From Bradyrhizobium sp. URHD0069 (GTDB lineage: Bacteria > Pseudomonadota > Alphaproteobacteria > Rhizobiales > Xanthobacteraceae): a DNA stretch of 64,000 bases. Every line of letters starts with the position of its first letter. The first letter of the stretch is position 1. The position numbers and the translations under genes were made by a program. The notes under the pieces were generated by a model. It made no database searches. It worked only from the letters and a program-made list of their open reading frames with translations, and was not told the origin of the DNA. The DNA lies in contig NZ_JNIJ01000008.1 of assembly GCF_000701345.1 (NCBI RefSeq), positions 124,001 through 188,000 on the forward strand, given 5' to 3'. Shown one piece after another: positions 17,087 through 26,520 of the stretch.

Positions 17087-17797
17087 TCAGTACGGCGTGG
17101 CGACCGGGCCACCCCAGCCGAAGCGGTAGTTGATACCAGCCTTGACAGTATGGTCGTCGTTCCGGAAACGGGAGCCGACGATCTCAGCCGGTCCGCCGGT
17201 GATGGTGGTATTGCCGAAGTTGTAGTATTGATATTCGGCCTTGGCGGACCAGTTCGGCGCGAACATATATTCGAGACCGGCACCGACGGTAAAACCGTCC
17301 TTGCGGCTTCCATCGGCGGTAAAGGCGACCGGCGCGCCACCGACGCTGACGTCGATATTGCTGTTGTCGCGCCAGGCGTAGCCGCCCTTGGCGTAGAGCA
17401 GCGCCGGACCCCAAGTGTAGCCGAGCCGGCCGGTGACCGAGCCCAGCTGGTCATTGTTGGTGGTGACCAGAGTACCACCCGGGAAAAGCACGCCATTGTT
17501 GTTGCTGCTCAGCCAGCTGTACTGGGCTTCAGCACCGACCACCCAGTTCGTCGCGAACTGGTAATCGAAGCCGCCCTGCACGCCGCCCAGAAACCGGCCC
17601 TCACTTCCCTGCAGGCTGTTGTCGCCCGCGAAGGCACCGCCGACATGGCCACCGATATAGAAGCCGGTCCAGTTGTAGACGGCTTGCGGCGCCGTATAGG
17701 CCGGAGCCTTTGTATAAGGACGCGGCGGCATATCCGCCGCGAACGCGGGAGCCGCGAACGCAACAATGGCGGCTGCGCCGAGCAAAAGCCTTTTCAT
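17087..17797 (-). CDS. Omp31/Omp25-type outer-membrane beta-barrel protein
   Basis: 236 residues. A signal peptide (MKRLLLGAAAIVAFAAPAFAA) is followed by a DMPPRPYTKAP linker and an eight-strand barrel of the rhizobial/Brucella Omp25-31 family: YNWTGFYIGGHVGGAF, GGFDYQFATNWVVGAEAQY, GSVTGRLGYTWG, GLEYMFAPNWSAKAEYQYY, and a final HTVKAGINYRFGW strand. These proteins are abundant structural and immunogenic components of the outer membrane. The gene stands alone and has its own terminator. Confidence 0.9.
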   Translation of the reverse strand: MKRLLLGAAAIVAFAAPAFAADMPPRPYTKAPAYTAPQAVYNWTGFYIGGHVGGAFAGDNSLQGSEGRFLGGVQGGFDYQFATNWVVGAEAQYSWLSSNNNGVLFPGGTLVTTNNDQLGSVTGRLGYTWGPALLYAKGGYAWRDNSNIDVSVGGAPVAFTADGSRKDGFTVGAGLEYMFAPNWSAKAEYQYYNFGNTTITGGPAEIVGSRFRNDDHTVKAGINYRFGWGGPVATPY

Positions 17798-18245
17798 GAG
17801 TTGTACCCCGTTATTGTCGCTACCACATCAAGTCAAACAACGTGGCCTCATTTTGGTTGCTTAGCGCCAATGCCGGACCAGTGATCATTCGCAACTGTGA
17901 CCCGACGGCAACAACGTCTTTTTGTTCCAATCGGCGGTGCGTTTTGCCCCAAAAGCCGGTTTGCGGTGATGGTTTGTCGCGCCTTTTGGCGATCTGGTTC
18001 AGGGCTCGCTGAAAAGTGATGGATTTCCCCGCATCGCGGGGCGCCGGGCAAGCAAAACCCGGGAAAACACGCAGCCGTTGTCCCGATGGGCGACTTTCCG
18101 CAGATGCCGGACCGGCTGGTGAGCTTTCCAATCGGCGCAAGGTACCGTTCAGCGCTTGGGGCAAGCAAGTCGGCGGTCCGCCCCTCGACCAGAGAAACCG
18201 TTTTCCAGGCGTTCCGGACGGACGCGTACAAATTTTACGAGCGTT
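17798..18245. other. Intergenic region, no gene seen
   Basis: About 450 bp between the Omp31-type gene start and the next minus-strand gene. It probably includes the porin promoter and leader (the first 150 bp are less GC-rich). I found no frame with a plausible start, no strong hairpin and no known repeat. Confidence 0.4.
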
Positions 18246-18602
18246 TTAGATCATGCTGCCCGGCATGAAGCACCGGATCGAGATCTGCCCCTCAACCCGC
18301 ATCGGCCAAACCATCGTCCGTCCCGCCCGGTTTGGTTCGGTGACCAAAGCGTCGTCGGGAACGTCGATCCACTTATTGTCAAGGCGGACGCGATAATGGC
18401 CGTCTTTGGATTCCCAATCGGGATCCGCGACGCTTTCACCATCGGCCACGGAACAGCACAGTCCTCTGCCGCTCGCGAGCCGATCGAACCAGGATTTAAG
18501 CGGTGAGTTGGCGTAGCGCCCGTCAAGGTCGCGGGCTGTCGCGCTGCCAACCAGGCACGCAACTATCACACCAAGGGTCAGACCAAACACGATGCGTTTC
18601 AT
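18246..18602 (-). CDS. Secreted Cys-containing protein, paralogue of gene at 10.3 kb
   Basis: 118 residues with AGGAG eight bases before the ATG and a signal peptide (MKRIVFGLTLGVIVACLVGSATA). The mature part shares with the 10339-10695 product the blocks SGRGLCC, DWESKDGHYRVRLDNKW, DVP, PNRAGRTMVWP and RCFMPGSM; only the N-terminal third and short loops differ. Equal length and full-length collinearity indicate duplication of one gene. The function is unknown. Confidence 0.75.
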   Translation of the reverse strand: MKRIVFGLTLGVIVACLVGSATARDLDGRYANSPLKSWFDRLASGRGLCCSVADGESVADPDWESKDGHYRVRLDNKWIDVPDDALVTEPNRAGRTMVWPMRVEGQISIRCFMPGSMI

Positions 18603-18882
18603 TGCCACGCTCCTGAGTCCCAAGCCCAGTCCCGTTTTTGCTTCAAGCAATGTTCATGCCGCTCTTTGCGAATCGCAGCGTCGTGATAATCACGGTGTTC
18701 CAAATATAGCTCGCAATTGCGGCGCGGGCTGGGCATACCTGATCTCGGCGCGTGTTCGATTACGCGCTGGCGTTGCCGCATCGGAGATCAAGCAATAAAG
18801 CGCAGTGGTTTTTGGTCGTGCATCGGCGATCATCATGGCGGATGACGGGTCGAGAGCCGCGGGTCGAGAGCCATGTCAAACG

Positions 18883-19305
18883 CTAGCGCGCCAGCTTCCC
18901 CAACTCCGGGAACGGCGCATAGACCGCGCCGGCGCAGATGTCGCCGGTGTCCTCGACCAGGCGGTCGAGCCGGCGATCGACATAGAGAACGGCGCGTTCT
19001 CGTAACTCGCGATAACTTCCGTCGGACTCGCGCGGGGTAAAACGTAGACAGCTGACATAACGCAGCCGGCCGCCGACGGTGCGCTGCACCGGCTCGGCCA
19101 TCGCGGCATCGCGTATGCCGCGCGGATCGTTGAGGTAGGTTTTCATGAACGCCAGTATTTCGGCGCGGTAATTGTCGGGATAGGGCTGGTTGGCGACACC
19201 ACGATCGTCGGTGTAGCTGATGCTTCCGCCGTCGTTATTGCCGGCGCAGGCCGCGAGCGCGATCGGCAGCATCAGGGTCGCCGCACGCTTTGCTGATATT
19301 CCCAA
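18883..19305 (-). CDS. Putative lipoprotein, conserved hypothetical
   Basis: A 140-residue protein starting at TTG. The leader LGISAKRAATLMLPIALAAC ends in a good lipobox (LAAC), so it is probably lipid-anchored in the envelope. The mature part contains YPDNYRAEILAFMKTYLNDPRGIRDAAMAEP, a segment with the look of small alphaproteobacterial lipoproteins, and YVSCLRFTPRESDGSY. The partner and role are unknown. It stands alone. Confidence 0.65.
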   Translation of the reverse strand: MGISAKRAATLMLPIALAACAGNNDGGSISYTDDRGVANQPYPDNYRAEILAFMKTYLNDPRGIRDAAMAEPVQRTVGGRLRYVSCLRFTPRESDGSYRELRERAVLYVDRRLDRLVEDTGDICAGAVYAPFPELGKLAR

Positions 19306-19454
19306 GTACGACTCGTTTTTTTAGGTGCAGCTCGTTTCCCCCCGGCGCGCACGATCCGCCAAAGCATACCGCGGGCTCGACCCCAGTGTCGCGAATCCTA
19401 GACCGCCGGCCGGAGAAATGGAATTGGCATCTCGGCTATCGAGCAGAAGTCATA

Positions 19455-19488
19455 CTTGCAAGAAAGACGACCTTGCAAGAAACACGAC
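19455..19488. repeat. 17-bp tandem duplication, one mismatch
   Basis: CTTGCAAGAAAGACGAC is followed directly by CTTGCAAGAAACACGAC in the spacer between the lipoprotein and the next small secreted-protein gene. Confidence 0.85.
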
Positions 19489-19586
19489 GCCGACCCGTGG
19501 CCATTGGGGAAGCAATGGCGCACGGGCCGGGCCTGACATCCGCTGGGAGCGGCGGGCAATGTATCGGCCACGCCCGCGGATCAGCA

Positions 19587-19820
19587 TCAGCCGCGCTTGC
19601 TAGCGGGAGCAATGTGCTTGGTCGTGGCCTTGGAGAGCTGGTGCGTCTTGGCGTGCTTGACTTGATGAGGGCCCATCTTGGCATTCGGGTTCATCACGTT
19701 CGGTTTGACCTGCGCGGTTTTGGCCGCCGGCGCTTGCGTGGTCTTGCCGGAACCGGCGGCAAGCGCGGGCGCAGCGAGGACGGAAACCGCCAGCAACGCA
19801 GCGGAAATTGTCTTCAGCAT
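19587..19820 (-). CDS. Small secreted basic protein
   Basis: 77 residues. The ATG at 19820 lies six bases after AGGAG and opens a signal peptide (MLKTISAALLAVSVLAAPALA). The mature peptide is Lys/Thr/His-rich, without cysteine (MNPNAKMGPHQVKHAKTHQ) and likely unstructured. Similar His/Lys-rich exported peptides occur in rhizobia and may bind metal or anionic polymer, but this is a guess. Confidence 0.6.
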   Translation of the reverse strand: MLKTISAALLAVSVLAAPALAAGSGKTTQAPAAKTAQVKPNVMNPNAKMGPHQVKHAKTHQLSKATTKHIAPASKRG

Positions 19821-20101
19821 GGTCATCTCCTGTTTCAAAGGGGATCGTGAGGTGGCCGGGTCGCGCGGCTGCTCGTCGATCATGCTTGCGACCTTACGTG
19901 CCGCTGCTGAACCCACCCTGAAGCGCAACGATAGGCTTCGTTCATCTGGATGACATGGTTGTCATGTTCCCGCCCGCAGGTTGGGCACGCTTGCCAAAAT
20001 CCCTCCGAAATAGAGACCATTCACTGGAATGTTCTCGAGCGACGGGTGTTCAAGTCAACGGGCTTCGGTGTAGGATCGCCCATGGAAATCAGGAGAGATG
20101 G

Positions 20102-20647
20102 ATGAGCAAATTTGCTATCAGGCTTTTGACCCTGGCAATGTTTTCGATCGCCCTGGTCGCGGCGCCCGTGGTCACCAAGGTGTACGCCGCGCCCGACAAC
20201 GAAGCGCCTCCGCCCTCCTCGACCAAGTCGAAGAAGAAAAAGAGCAGCGAAGTCAGCCCCAGCGTCGAGTATGCGGCATTCGCCAAGGGTTATCGCGCGG
20301 CCTACGCCTCGATCTATGATCGCGAGGACTATGCTGGCGCGATCGAGCAGTTGAAGGCGCTCGGTCACGACGACAGCGCCGCCGTCGCCAATCTGATTGG
20401 CTACTCCTATCGCAAGCTCGGCGACTACAAGGTCTCACAGATCTGGTACGAGCGCGCGCTGAAGGCCGACCCGAACCACGTTAAGACCTGGCAGTATTAT
20501 GGGCTGTGGCAGGTCGAACAGGGCAACCGCGATCAGGCACAATATCACCTGAACCGAATCGCCGCGCTCGCCGGCACTAACAGCGAAGAATACCGCTCGC
20601 TCGCCGCGGCGCTCGAAAAGCCGCCCGGCACCGGCCTCGTCTACTGA
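20102..20647 (+). CDS. Exported TPR-repeat protein
   Basis: 181 residues. AGGAGAG precedes the ATG, and the signal peptide is MSKFAIRLLTLAMFSIALVA ending in VYA. A Lys-rich linker (STKSKKKKSS) is followed by about three tetratricopeptide repeats (YDREDYAGAIEQLKAL, NLIGYSYRKLGDYKVSQIWYERALKADPNH, YYGLWQVEQGNRDQAQYHLNRI). TPRs bind other proteins, so it is probably a periplasmic scaffold. It is a single gene with its own strong terminator. Confidence 0.85.
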   Translation: MSKFAIRLLTLAMFSIALVAAPVVTKVYAAPDNEAPPPSSTKSKKKKSSEVSPSVEYAAFAKGYRAAYASIYDREDYAGAIEQLKALGHDDSAAVANLIGYSYRKLGDYKVSQIWYERALKADPNHVKTWQYYGLWQVEQGNRDQAQYHLNRIAALAGTNSEEYRSLAAALEKPPGTGLVY

Positions 20648-20666
20648 GTTCGGCAATCCGAATTAG

Positions 20667-20706
20667 CCGGCGCAGACCTTCCGGGTTTGCGCCGGTTTTG
20701 TTTTAG
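20667..20706 (+). terminator. Rho-independent terminator after the TPR gene
   Basis: An 8-bp perfect stem CCGGCGCA/TGCGCCGG with a 13-base loop, followed by TTTTGTTTT. It lies 20 bp past the TPR stop, in the gap between two convergent genes. Confidence 0.9.
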
Positions 20707-20714
20707 CCCTGCTC

Positions 20715-22289
20715 TCACTTCATCATCGTCTGCGCCTCGTCCCGGAATGCCTGACGCGAAGCGTCGCGCGAATAGAACATGTGGCCGCCCCGATAGACCA
20801 CGAGCTTCACGCGCTCAGGCGAAGCGTAGGGCGGCAGCTGGTCGAGCAGGATCTTGGAGCCGAAATACGGCGTGGCGAGATCGAACAGGCCGTGCGCCAC
20901 CAGCACCTTCAGCTTTGGATCGAGCGCGAGAATCTGCCGCAGTTGGGAGATCGACTCGGGAGGCGAGAGGCCGCGGCCGAAATCCCAGGCTCGTCCGACC
21001 GCGCCGTTGAGTAGCTCGTAAGAACCGTCGGGCCGCCAATTCAGCTTGCGCGTGGTGAGATCGACCGCAGCACTGGTCAGCGGCGCTGCCAAGGGTTCGC
21101 CTGAGGGATCGCCGAAATGAAAGAAGCTCGAATCCGGATAGGGATCGAAGCCTGAGACTGAGGCGTCGTAGCGTCCGGTCACCTTGCCGTTCTTCCGGTC
21201 GAATTCACGGCGAAACTCGGGAACTTCGAAACGCCCGGACAGCCTGCGGCTCACAGCCTGATCGATCCCCGTCAATGCCGCCACCTTGTCGGCAAGGCGC
21301 GTTGTCGCCTCGGCATCGGCCTCGCCTTTGATGAGATCGCTCAAGAATTCGCCGCGCGCGTAGCGTTCGACGTCGCCCATGTCGGCAGGGGTAACGGCGC
21401 CTTTTGCTTCGCGCGCCACCGCTGCCATGGTGGGAAGGCTCCGCACATATTGCAGGAGGCCGGAGCCTGAAAATTCACGGAAATCCAGCGCCGGCGAGAC
21501 CAGGATAAGGCCCTTCACCCCGACGCCCTGCTGGGTCTGCAAATTGCGAACGATCTTCGGCCCGCGGATGCCGCCATAGCTTTCGCCGACGACAAATTTG
21601 GGTGACAGCAGCCGGTTGGATTTTTCCAGCCAGCGGCGGATCGTCAACGCGATCGAACTGACGTCGCCGTCGACCGAGAAAAATCGCTTGCGAACGTCCT
21701 CGCCGGTCGCGATGAAGCGGCTATAGCCGGTGCCGACCGGATCGAGGAAGACCAGATCGGTAAAATCCAGCCAGGTTTCGGCATTCGGCTGGAGGTCGGG
21801 CGAAGTCGAAGAACTCACCGCGTCTGCGTTGATGGCCAGCCGCCAAGGTCCGAGACCGCCGAGTTGGAGCCAGGCGGAGGACGCGCCCGGCCCGCCATTA
21901 AAGACAAATGTTACAGGTCGGGTGAGCGGATCGGCGCCATCCAGTTGATAGGCCGTGTAGGCGATGTCGACTTGCGGCTCGCCCTTATCGTTGAACAGGC
22001 GGATCGAACCTGCGGTGGCGGCGAAGGCGAGCGTGCGCTCGGGAAGCACGAGCGCTTGTTTTGTCGTGGAATCCGGTGGCAGACGATGTTGCTCGGCTGT
22101 GGACGGCGAAGCCGGGGTGGCGGCGGCACGTTCGCCCGTTGCAGCGGATTTCTGACCCGGAGGCGTTGCTGTGGGCTGAGGCGGCTGCGGCGCATCCTCG
22201 GCGCGCGCACTCGCCAGCATGGCAAACGCGAGAAGCGCAAACGCGAAGCGCGCATGGCGCTGCGTGGCGAAAGGATTAGCCATGTCCAT
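20715..22289 (-). CDS. Exported S10-family serine carboxypeptidase
   Basis: About 524 residues. A leader (FAFALLAFAMLASARAE) follows a start at 22289 or 22283, both near AGGAG. After a Pro-rich linker comes the alpha/beta-hydrolase fold of carboxypeptidase Y-type enzymes: FVFNGGPGASSAWLQLGGLGP (oxyanion region), LVFLDPVGTGYSRF, nucleophile Ser in VGESYGG, Asp in LVAHGLFDLATPY and His in YRGGHMFY. It would release C-terminal amino acids from peptides in the periplasm. All three catalytic residues are present. Confidence 0.9.
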   Translation of the reverse strand: MDMANPFATQRHARFAFALLAFAMLASARAEDAPQPPQPTATPPGQKSAATGERAAATPASPSTAEQHRLPPDSTTKQALVLPERTLAFAATAGSIRLFNDKGEPQVDIAYTAYQLDGADPLTRPVTFVFNGGPGASSAWLQLGGLGPWRLAINADAVSSSTSPDLQPNAETWLDFTDLVFLDPVGTGYSRFIATGEDVRKRFFSVDGDVSSIALTIRRWLEKSNRLLSPKFVVGESYGGIRGPKIVRNLQTQQGVGVKGLILVSPALDFREFSGSGLLQYVRSLPTMAAVAREAKGAVTPADMGDVERYARGEFLSDLIKGEADAEATTRLADKVAALTGIDQAVSRRLSGRFEVPEFRREFDRKNGKVTGRYDASVSGFDPYPDSSFFHFGDPSGEPLAAPLTSAAVDLTTRKLNWRPDGSYELLNGAVGRAWDFGRGLSPPESISQLRQILALDPKLKVLVAHGLFDLATPYFGSKILLDQLPPYASPERVKLVVYRGGHMFYSRDASRQAFRDEAQTMMK

Positions 22290-22450
22290 TCTTCTCCTGC
22301 TTCCCGCGACCAACCGGATACCGGCTCGTTTACCGCACGAGACCGGCATTCCGGGCCGTCGCAGCTTCTTGCGCAAACCTGCGACAGCTCCGCATCGTTC
22401 GCAACAGCTAGAGATTGTCGGCAATCACGATTCCGCTAACGCCTCGTCGC

Positions 22451-24610
22451 CTACTTGCCTTCCAGCGTATGGACCGGTTCCCAATCCAAACCCGGTGGAT
22501 GGCTTACGAACGCACGAGCCCGGCTAAGAAACAGCGCAGATGCCTTATCGATAGCGGCGACGCGCTCGAAGCATTTTGTAGCAGCATTGAATTCACGTAT
22601 CCGCCAATGCGCGAGCCCCTCGGCGTAGGCGGCGGCAGACGCAACCTGCTGCGGCGTCTCCTGCCCCGCCACCGCAAGCAATTCGTAGACCTTTACCGGG
22701 GCGGAACGTCCCTGCACACGGATCGCGTCAAGTTCGCGCCACGTGAATGTCGATCCCGTGAGCGCCACTGTCATTTCCGAGCCGACGATCGTGGTGCCGT
22801 AATACTTGTTTGCACCCTCAAGCCGCGACGCGAGGTTCACCGCGTCGCTCATCACGGAATAGTTGAAGCGCCGCCGCGAGCCGATGTTGCCGACCAGCGC
22901 CTCTCCGGAATTGAGTCCCATTCGGTGCGCCACCTCGTAGCCCTTAAAGGCAGCCGAGCCTTGATTAAGTTCGTCGAGACGTGCGCGGCAACCGAGCGCT
23001 GCGTGCGCCGCATTGCTGGCGTGGTCGCGATCGTCGGCCGGCGCACCGAACACCGCGACAATCGAGTCGCCGATATATTTATCAATATAGCCGCCGTTGC
23101 TTTCGATGATGTCGGTCATGGCGGAGAGGTACTCGTTCATGAACGTAACCAGGTCCGCCGGCGCCATTTTTTCAGAGATCGATGAAAAACCGACCAGATC
23201 CGAAAAGAACACGGTGACGTCGCGGGTCTCGCCGCCCAGTACAGGCAGTTTTTTGGACGCCAGCATCTTGTCGATCACCTGCGGCGCGAGATAGAGCGCG
23301 AAACTCTTGCGGAGCAGCCGTTCGCCCTTGTCCGCAACGACCAGACGATATGCAACGATCGCGATCATCGAAGAAAGCCCGGCGAGAAGTGGCTCGCTTA
23401 GCGGCAGCGCCAGCGACCGCGTAAATGCAAGCGTTGCAAAGCACGTCCAGATCGCGACCATGCCGAGATAGACAATCGCGGCGGCACCCGGCGTCAACAT
23501 TCGTGCCGCGAGTGCGGCCAGCGCGGCGAAAGCGATGCCGATGATCGCCGTCGGCAAACGGCCGGGTTCGACAACGGCGTCTCGATTCATCAGGTTATGG
23601 ACGGCCGTCGCATGAATATATACGCCGGCGATCGAACTGCGTTTGAATTGCCCGGCGGCCGGCTGCGCCGGCGGCAGCGCGCAACGCGGCGACCGAGATC
23701 CATCGAGCCCCGTCGCAAAGCGCTTGGAGGTGAGTTTTCGGTCTTCGGAATCAAGCAATGCGCCGAAGATAACGATCTTGCCGGAGAATTCGCGATGGAA
23801 AAATTCCGCGTTTTTACTCTCGACGCAGGCGCGAAGGTCGGCGAACGAAAAGGTTTGAATATCATTGGCGCCACCCTCGAAATTGAGGGTCAGCGTATTC
23901 GGCACCGCGCTCGGAATGAGATAACCGGCGAGTGTCACGCTTCCGTCGCCGGACAGCACTGGTTCGGTGTTGAGTGCGCGCGATGCCAGCTCGAGCGCCA
24001 TCGAGGGTATCGGCTTCCCGTCGCCCGGGAACGTCAGCGGTACTCTGCGCATCACTTCGTCGGCGTCTGAATATATATTGAGCGGACGGATGTTCTTCTG
24101 CTGACCCACCGCGATTCGTTGTCCGGCCGAAGGCCGGATCGACCCGTTGCCGCGCAAGATTTCGCCCAGCACCACCTTGCCGGCAGAAGATCCCTTCGCA
24201 AGAGATCGAAGGAAGTTCCGGTCGAAACCGCGCATTCGCGCGCCCAGCAGATCGTCACCGAAAGGGATCTCGGATTGTTCGATCGACGTCGGAAATACGA
24301 CGTCGAATCCTACGACCTTCGCCCCGCCGTCGATGACCGCATCAAGGACCCGACCGACCTCCGGGGTCCAGGTCAGGGTTGGCGAGCCCTTGAAGGGTGG
24401 GGTTTCGTAAGTCTCCTCGTCAATTGCGATAACGGCAACCGGTGTCGCGGCCGCATCATGGCGCGAGCCAAATAGCTCCCACCGTAGTGCGGTGAGAGCG
24501 TCGATCGACCAGCCATGGATGAAGCCGAAAGGCGGCAGGACAAAAGCAAGGCCACACGCCAGAGCGACGAGAACGATCGCGACTGCATCTCGTCTAACGG
24601 CGCGGCTCAT
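22451..24610 (-). CDS. CHASE2-domain class III adenylate/guanylate cyclase
   Basis: 719 residues. After an N-terminal helix comes a periplasmic CHASE2 sensor domain (about 30-350: VAVIAIDEETYE, GFDVVFPTS, FSGKIVIFGA). Three membrane helices (about 355-430) lead to a class III cyclase domain (about 470-650) with the metal-binding Asp residues in FFSDLVGFSS and YIGDSIVAVFG and the late motif YSVMSDAVNLASRLEG. It would make cAMP in response to an envelope signal. A short C-terminal helical part follows. It lies 30 bp downstream of a secreted-protein gene, probably in one operon. Confidence 0.9.
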   Translation of the reverse strand: MSRAVRRDAVAIVLVALACGLAFVLPPFGFIHGWSIDALTALRWELFGSRHDAAATPVAVIAIDEETYETPPFKGSPTLTWTPEVGRVLDAVIDGGAKVVGFDVVFPTSIEQSEIPFGDDLLGARMRGFDRNFLRSLAKGSSAGKVVLGEILRGNGSIRPSAGQRIAVGQQKNIRPLNIYSDADEVMRRVPLTFPGDGKPIPSMALELASRALNTEPVLSGDGSVTLAGYLIPSAVPNTLTLNFEGGANDIQTFSFADLRACVESKNAEFFHREFSGKIVIFGALLDSEDRKLTSKRFATGLDGSRSPRCALPPAQPAAGQFKRSSIAGVYIHATAVHNLMNRDAVVEPGRLPTAIIGIAFAALAALAARMLTPGAAAIVYLGMVAIWTCFATLAFTRSLALPLSEPLLAGLSSMIAIVAYRLVVADKGERLLRKSFALYLAPQVIDKMLASKKLPVLGGETRDVTVFFSDLVGFSSISEKMAPADLVTFMNEYLSAMTDIIESNGGYIDKYIGDSIVAVFGAPADDRDHASNAAHAALGCRARLDELNQGSAAFKGYEVAHRMGLNSGEALVGNIGSRRRFNYSVMSDAVNLASRLEGANKYYGTTIVGSEMTVALTGSTFTWRELDAIRVQGRSAPVKVYELLAVAGQETPQQVASAAAYAEGLAHWRIREFNAATKCFERVAAIDKASALFLSRARAFVSHPPGLDWEPVHTLEGK

Positions 24611-24640
24611 AGCGGTATCTGGGTTGTCGTCCCGGCTTGC

Positions 24641-25306
24641 CTACTCCATACGCACGAGGCGGCCAATGATCGGGGTCGGACCCGGTCCGGCCCCCGGGTC
24701 GACCAGGAAGACAGCCCTTCGTGAGCCCAGGCTTGCCGCGTAAGTACCGCCCGGTTTCAAGGCCGTGCCGTTTTTGGCAAAGTCGTAGAACTTGCCTCGT
24801 ACCACCGATGCCGGGGTGAGGCTCACATCGTACCGCTCGCCCTTCACATCGAGCCGTTCAACGAGCAGCTTTCCGCGGCCGGTGGTTTCGATAACAGGCG
24901 AAAGGCCATAGAGCGTAAGCTGCGGCGGCATCGAGCCCTTTGCACCCAAGCTGCGGACCGCCATCGCTGCGCTTTCGCCGACTGCACGATTGATCGGGCG
25001 CGAATTGCCGGAGTCGCAATCTACCTTGTCGGCCTTGACCTCGCCGAGATGAACCATGCTCTCTTCTGCGCCTACGATAACCGTTCCGATTCCGGTAATC
25101 GTCTCGCGGCGGCAGGATTTCATGTAACCGAGCACGACCGTGCCGGCCTGACCCAACTTGATGACTTTTCCGGGAATGACATAGTCCATGAACTCGGCGC
25201 CGGTAACTGCGCCTTGAACCTCTTCCACGACTGCGACCGGTGTCTGCGCTGCAGCTAGCCCTGTAAAACTGACGAAACCAACAACCGCGGCGAACATACG
25301 TTTCAT
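24641..25306 (-). CDS. Secreted protein with FecR-like features, cyclase partner
   Basis: 221 residues. GAGG precedes the ATG and the signal peptide is MKRMFAAVVGFVSFTGLAAA. The mature part is beta-rich (VVEEVQGAVTGAEFMDYVIPGKVIKLGQAGTVV) with a pattern like FecR domains, in which a Gly-rich repeat follows a 'response threshold' strand. Two cysteine-containing strands (MKSCRRETITG, VDCDSG) follow. FecR-like proteins beside CHASE2 cyclases are a known arrangement, which supports a sensory partnership in the periplasm. The family call is tentative. Confidence 0.65.
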   Translation of the reverse strand: MKRMFAAVVGFVSFTGLAAAQTPVAVVEEVQGAVTGAEFMDYVIPGKVIKLGQAGTVVLGYMKSCRRETITGIGTVIVGAEESMVHLGEVKADKVDCDSGNSRPINRAVGESAAMAVRSLGAKGSMPPQLTLYGLSPVIETTGRGKLLVERLDVKGERYDVSLTPASVVRGKFYDFAKNGTALKPGGTYAASLGSRRAVFLVDPGAGPGPTPIIGRLVRME

Positions 25307-25590
25307 TCAAAAACCTCAAAGCTTCGGGTATTTTATGCGTGCTTTTGCGCCGCCGCCGAACCCTGAAATTGCTCGATCAGAATCCAACGCCGCTGATGGT
25401 GTGATGCCGATAAGGTGCAGGTCAAGGCCCCGGGCCCCCTTCTGTTTACCAAGGCGGGACATGACAGGCGGGCCGGTTGGATTAGTCGCCTGAAAGTGTG
25501 GTTTGGTTCATCTCGACAATGACCGCCAAGGTCGTATAGACGACCTCTGCGCACCCGCTCCCACCAGCGCCCATACGAGCCCGCGATCCC

Positions 25591-26370
25591 ATGTCCAGTC
25601 CCCAGCGATATAACCGTATCGCCTTTGTCGCGAGCCCAGGCGCGGAGGCCCAGCAGGCGCTCGCCCAGCTGGTCGAGCTCTACGGCAACCATGATCCCGC
25701 TGATGCCGATGTCGTGGTGGCGCTCGGCGGCGACGGATTGATGCTGCAAACGCTGCACCAGCATATGCGGTCGGACAAGCCGATCTACGGCATGCATCGC
25801 GGCACCGTCGGTTTTCTGATGAACGAGTTTAGTTCACACGATCTGCACGCCCGTCTTGCGGCCGCGCGCGACACCATGATTCATCCGCTGCTGATGCGCG
25901 CTACCGACGTGCACGGCGTCGTGCACCTTCATCATGCCATCAACGAAGTCTCGCTGTTTCGCCAGACCCATCAGGCGGCGCGCTTGAGGATCCTGATCGA
26001 CGAGCGCGAACGCATGGCGGAGCTGATCGCCGACGGCATCATGGTGGCGACGCCTGCGGGATCCACCGCCTATAACCTTTCGGCACAGGGTCCGATCCTG
26101 CCGATCAACGCCGCGCTGCTGGCGTTGACGCCGATCAGCGCGTTCCGGCCGCGGCGCTGGCGCGGCGCCCTGCTCCCCAATACCGCCTATGTGGTCATCG
26201 AAGTGCTCGAGGGCGAAAAACGCCCGGTCGCGGCGGTGGCCGATCACGACGAGGCCCGCGATGTCCGCCGCGTCGAGGTGCTTTCCGACAAGACCATTTC
26301 GATGCGGATGCTGTTCGACCCCGGCCACAGCCTGGAAGAGCGCATATTGAGCGAGCAATTCGGGTACTAA
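25591..26370 (+). CDS. nadK: NAD kinase
   Basis: 259 residues, the usual length. It phosphorylates NAD to NADP in the cytoplasm, the sole route to NADP. Family signatures are the ATP/NAD-binding GGDG at residues 46-49 ([13 protein letters not shown]), [20 protein letters not shown] and [23 protein letters not shown]. No Shine-Dalgarno is obvious. It is followed by a hairpin (26379-26405) and then by the response regulator. Confidence 0.95.
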   Translation: MSSPQRYNRIAFVASPGAEAQQALAQLVELYGNHDPADADVVVALGGDGLMLQTLHQHMRSDKPIYGMHRGTVGFLMNEFSSHDLHARLAAARDTMIHPLLMRATDVHGVVHLHHAINEVSLFRQTHQAARLRILIDERERMAELIADGIMVATPAGSTAYNLSAQGPILPINAALLALTPISAFRPRRWRGALLPNTAYVVIEVLEGEKRPVAAVADHDEARDVRRVEVLSDKTISMRMLFDPGHSLEERILSEQFGY

Positions 26371-26378
26371 TGCTCTTC

Positions 26379-26405
26379 GTCGTCCCCGGTGAACGCCGGG
26401 ACGAC
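26379..26405 (+). repeat. REP-like hairpin after nadK
   Basis: An imperfect palindrome, GTCGTCCCCGG and CCGGGACGAC around a short loop, nine bases past the nadK stop. Its outer bases match the ends of the element at 27689-27812 (GTCGTCCCC), so it belongs to the same dispersed family. It could also act as a terminator, although no T-run follows. Confidence 0.65.
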
Positions 26406-26451
26406 CCACTTGCGTTGCACGGCTCTCCCCGCGTGCCGCTCGCAACCATTC

Positions 26452-26478
26452 GTTAACCGACGCCACGATATGGTTAAC
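26452..26478. promoter_or_regulatory. Perfect inverted repeat upstream of response regulator
   Basis: GTTAACC and GGTTAAC separated by 13 bp, about 40 bp before the response-regulator start. Each arm carries the TTAACC half-site preferred by CtrA. The centre-to-centre spacing of about two helical turns suits two dimers, but this is an inference from spacing only. Confidence 0.45.
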
Positions 26479-26520
26479 GCCGGTATACCGTTTCCAGCGG
26501 TACACCTTCGGGGCCGGGCC

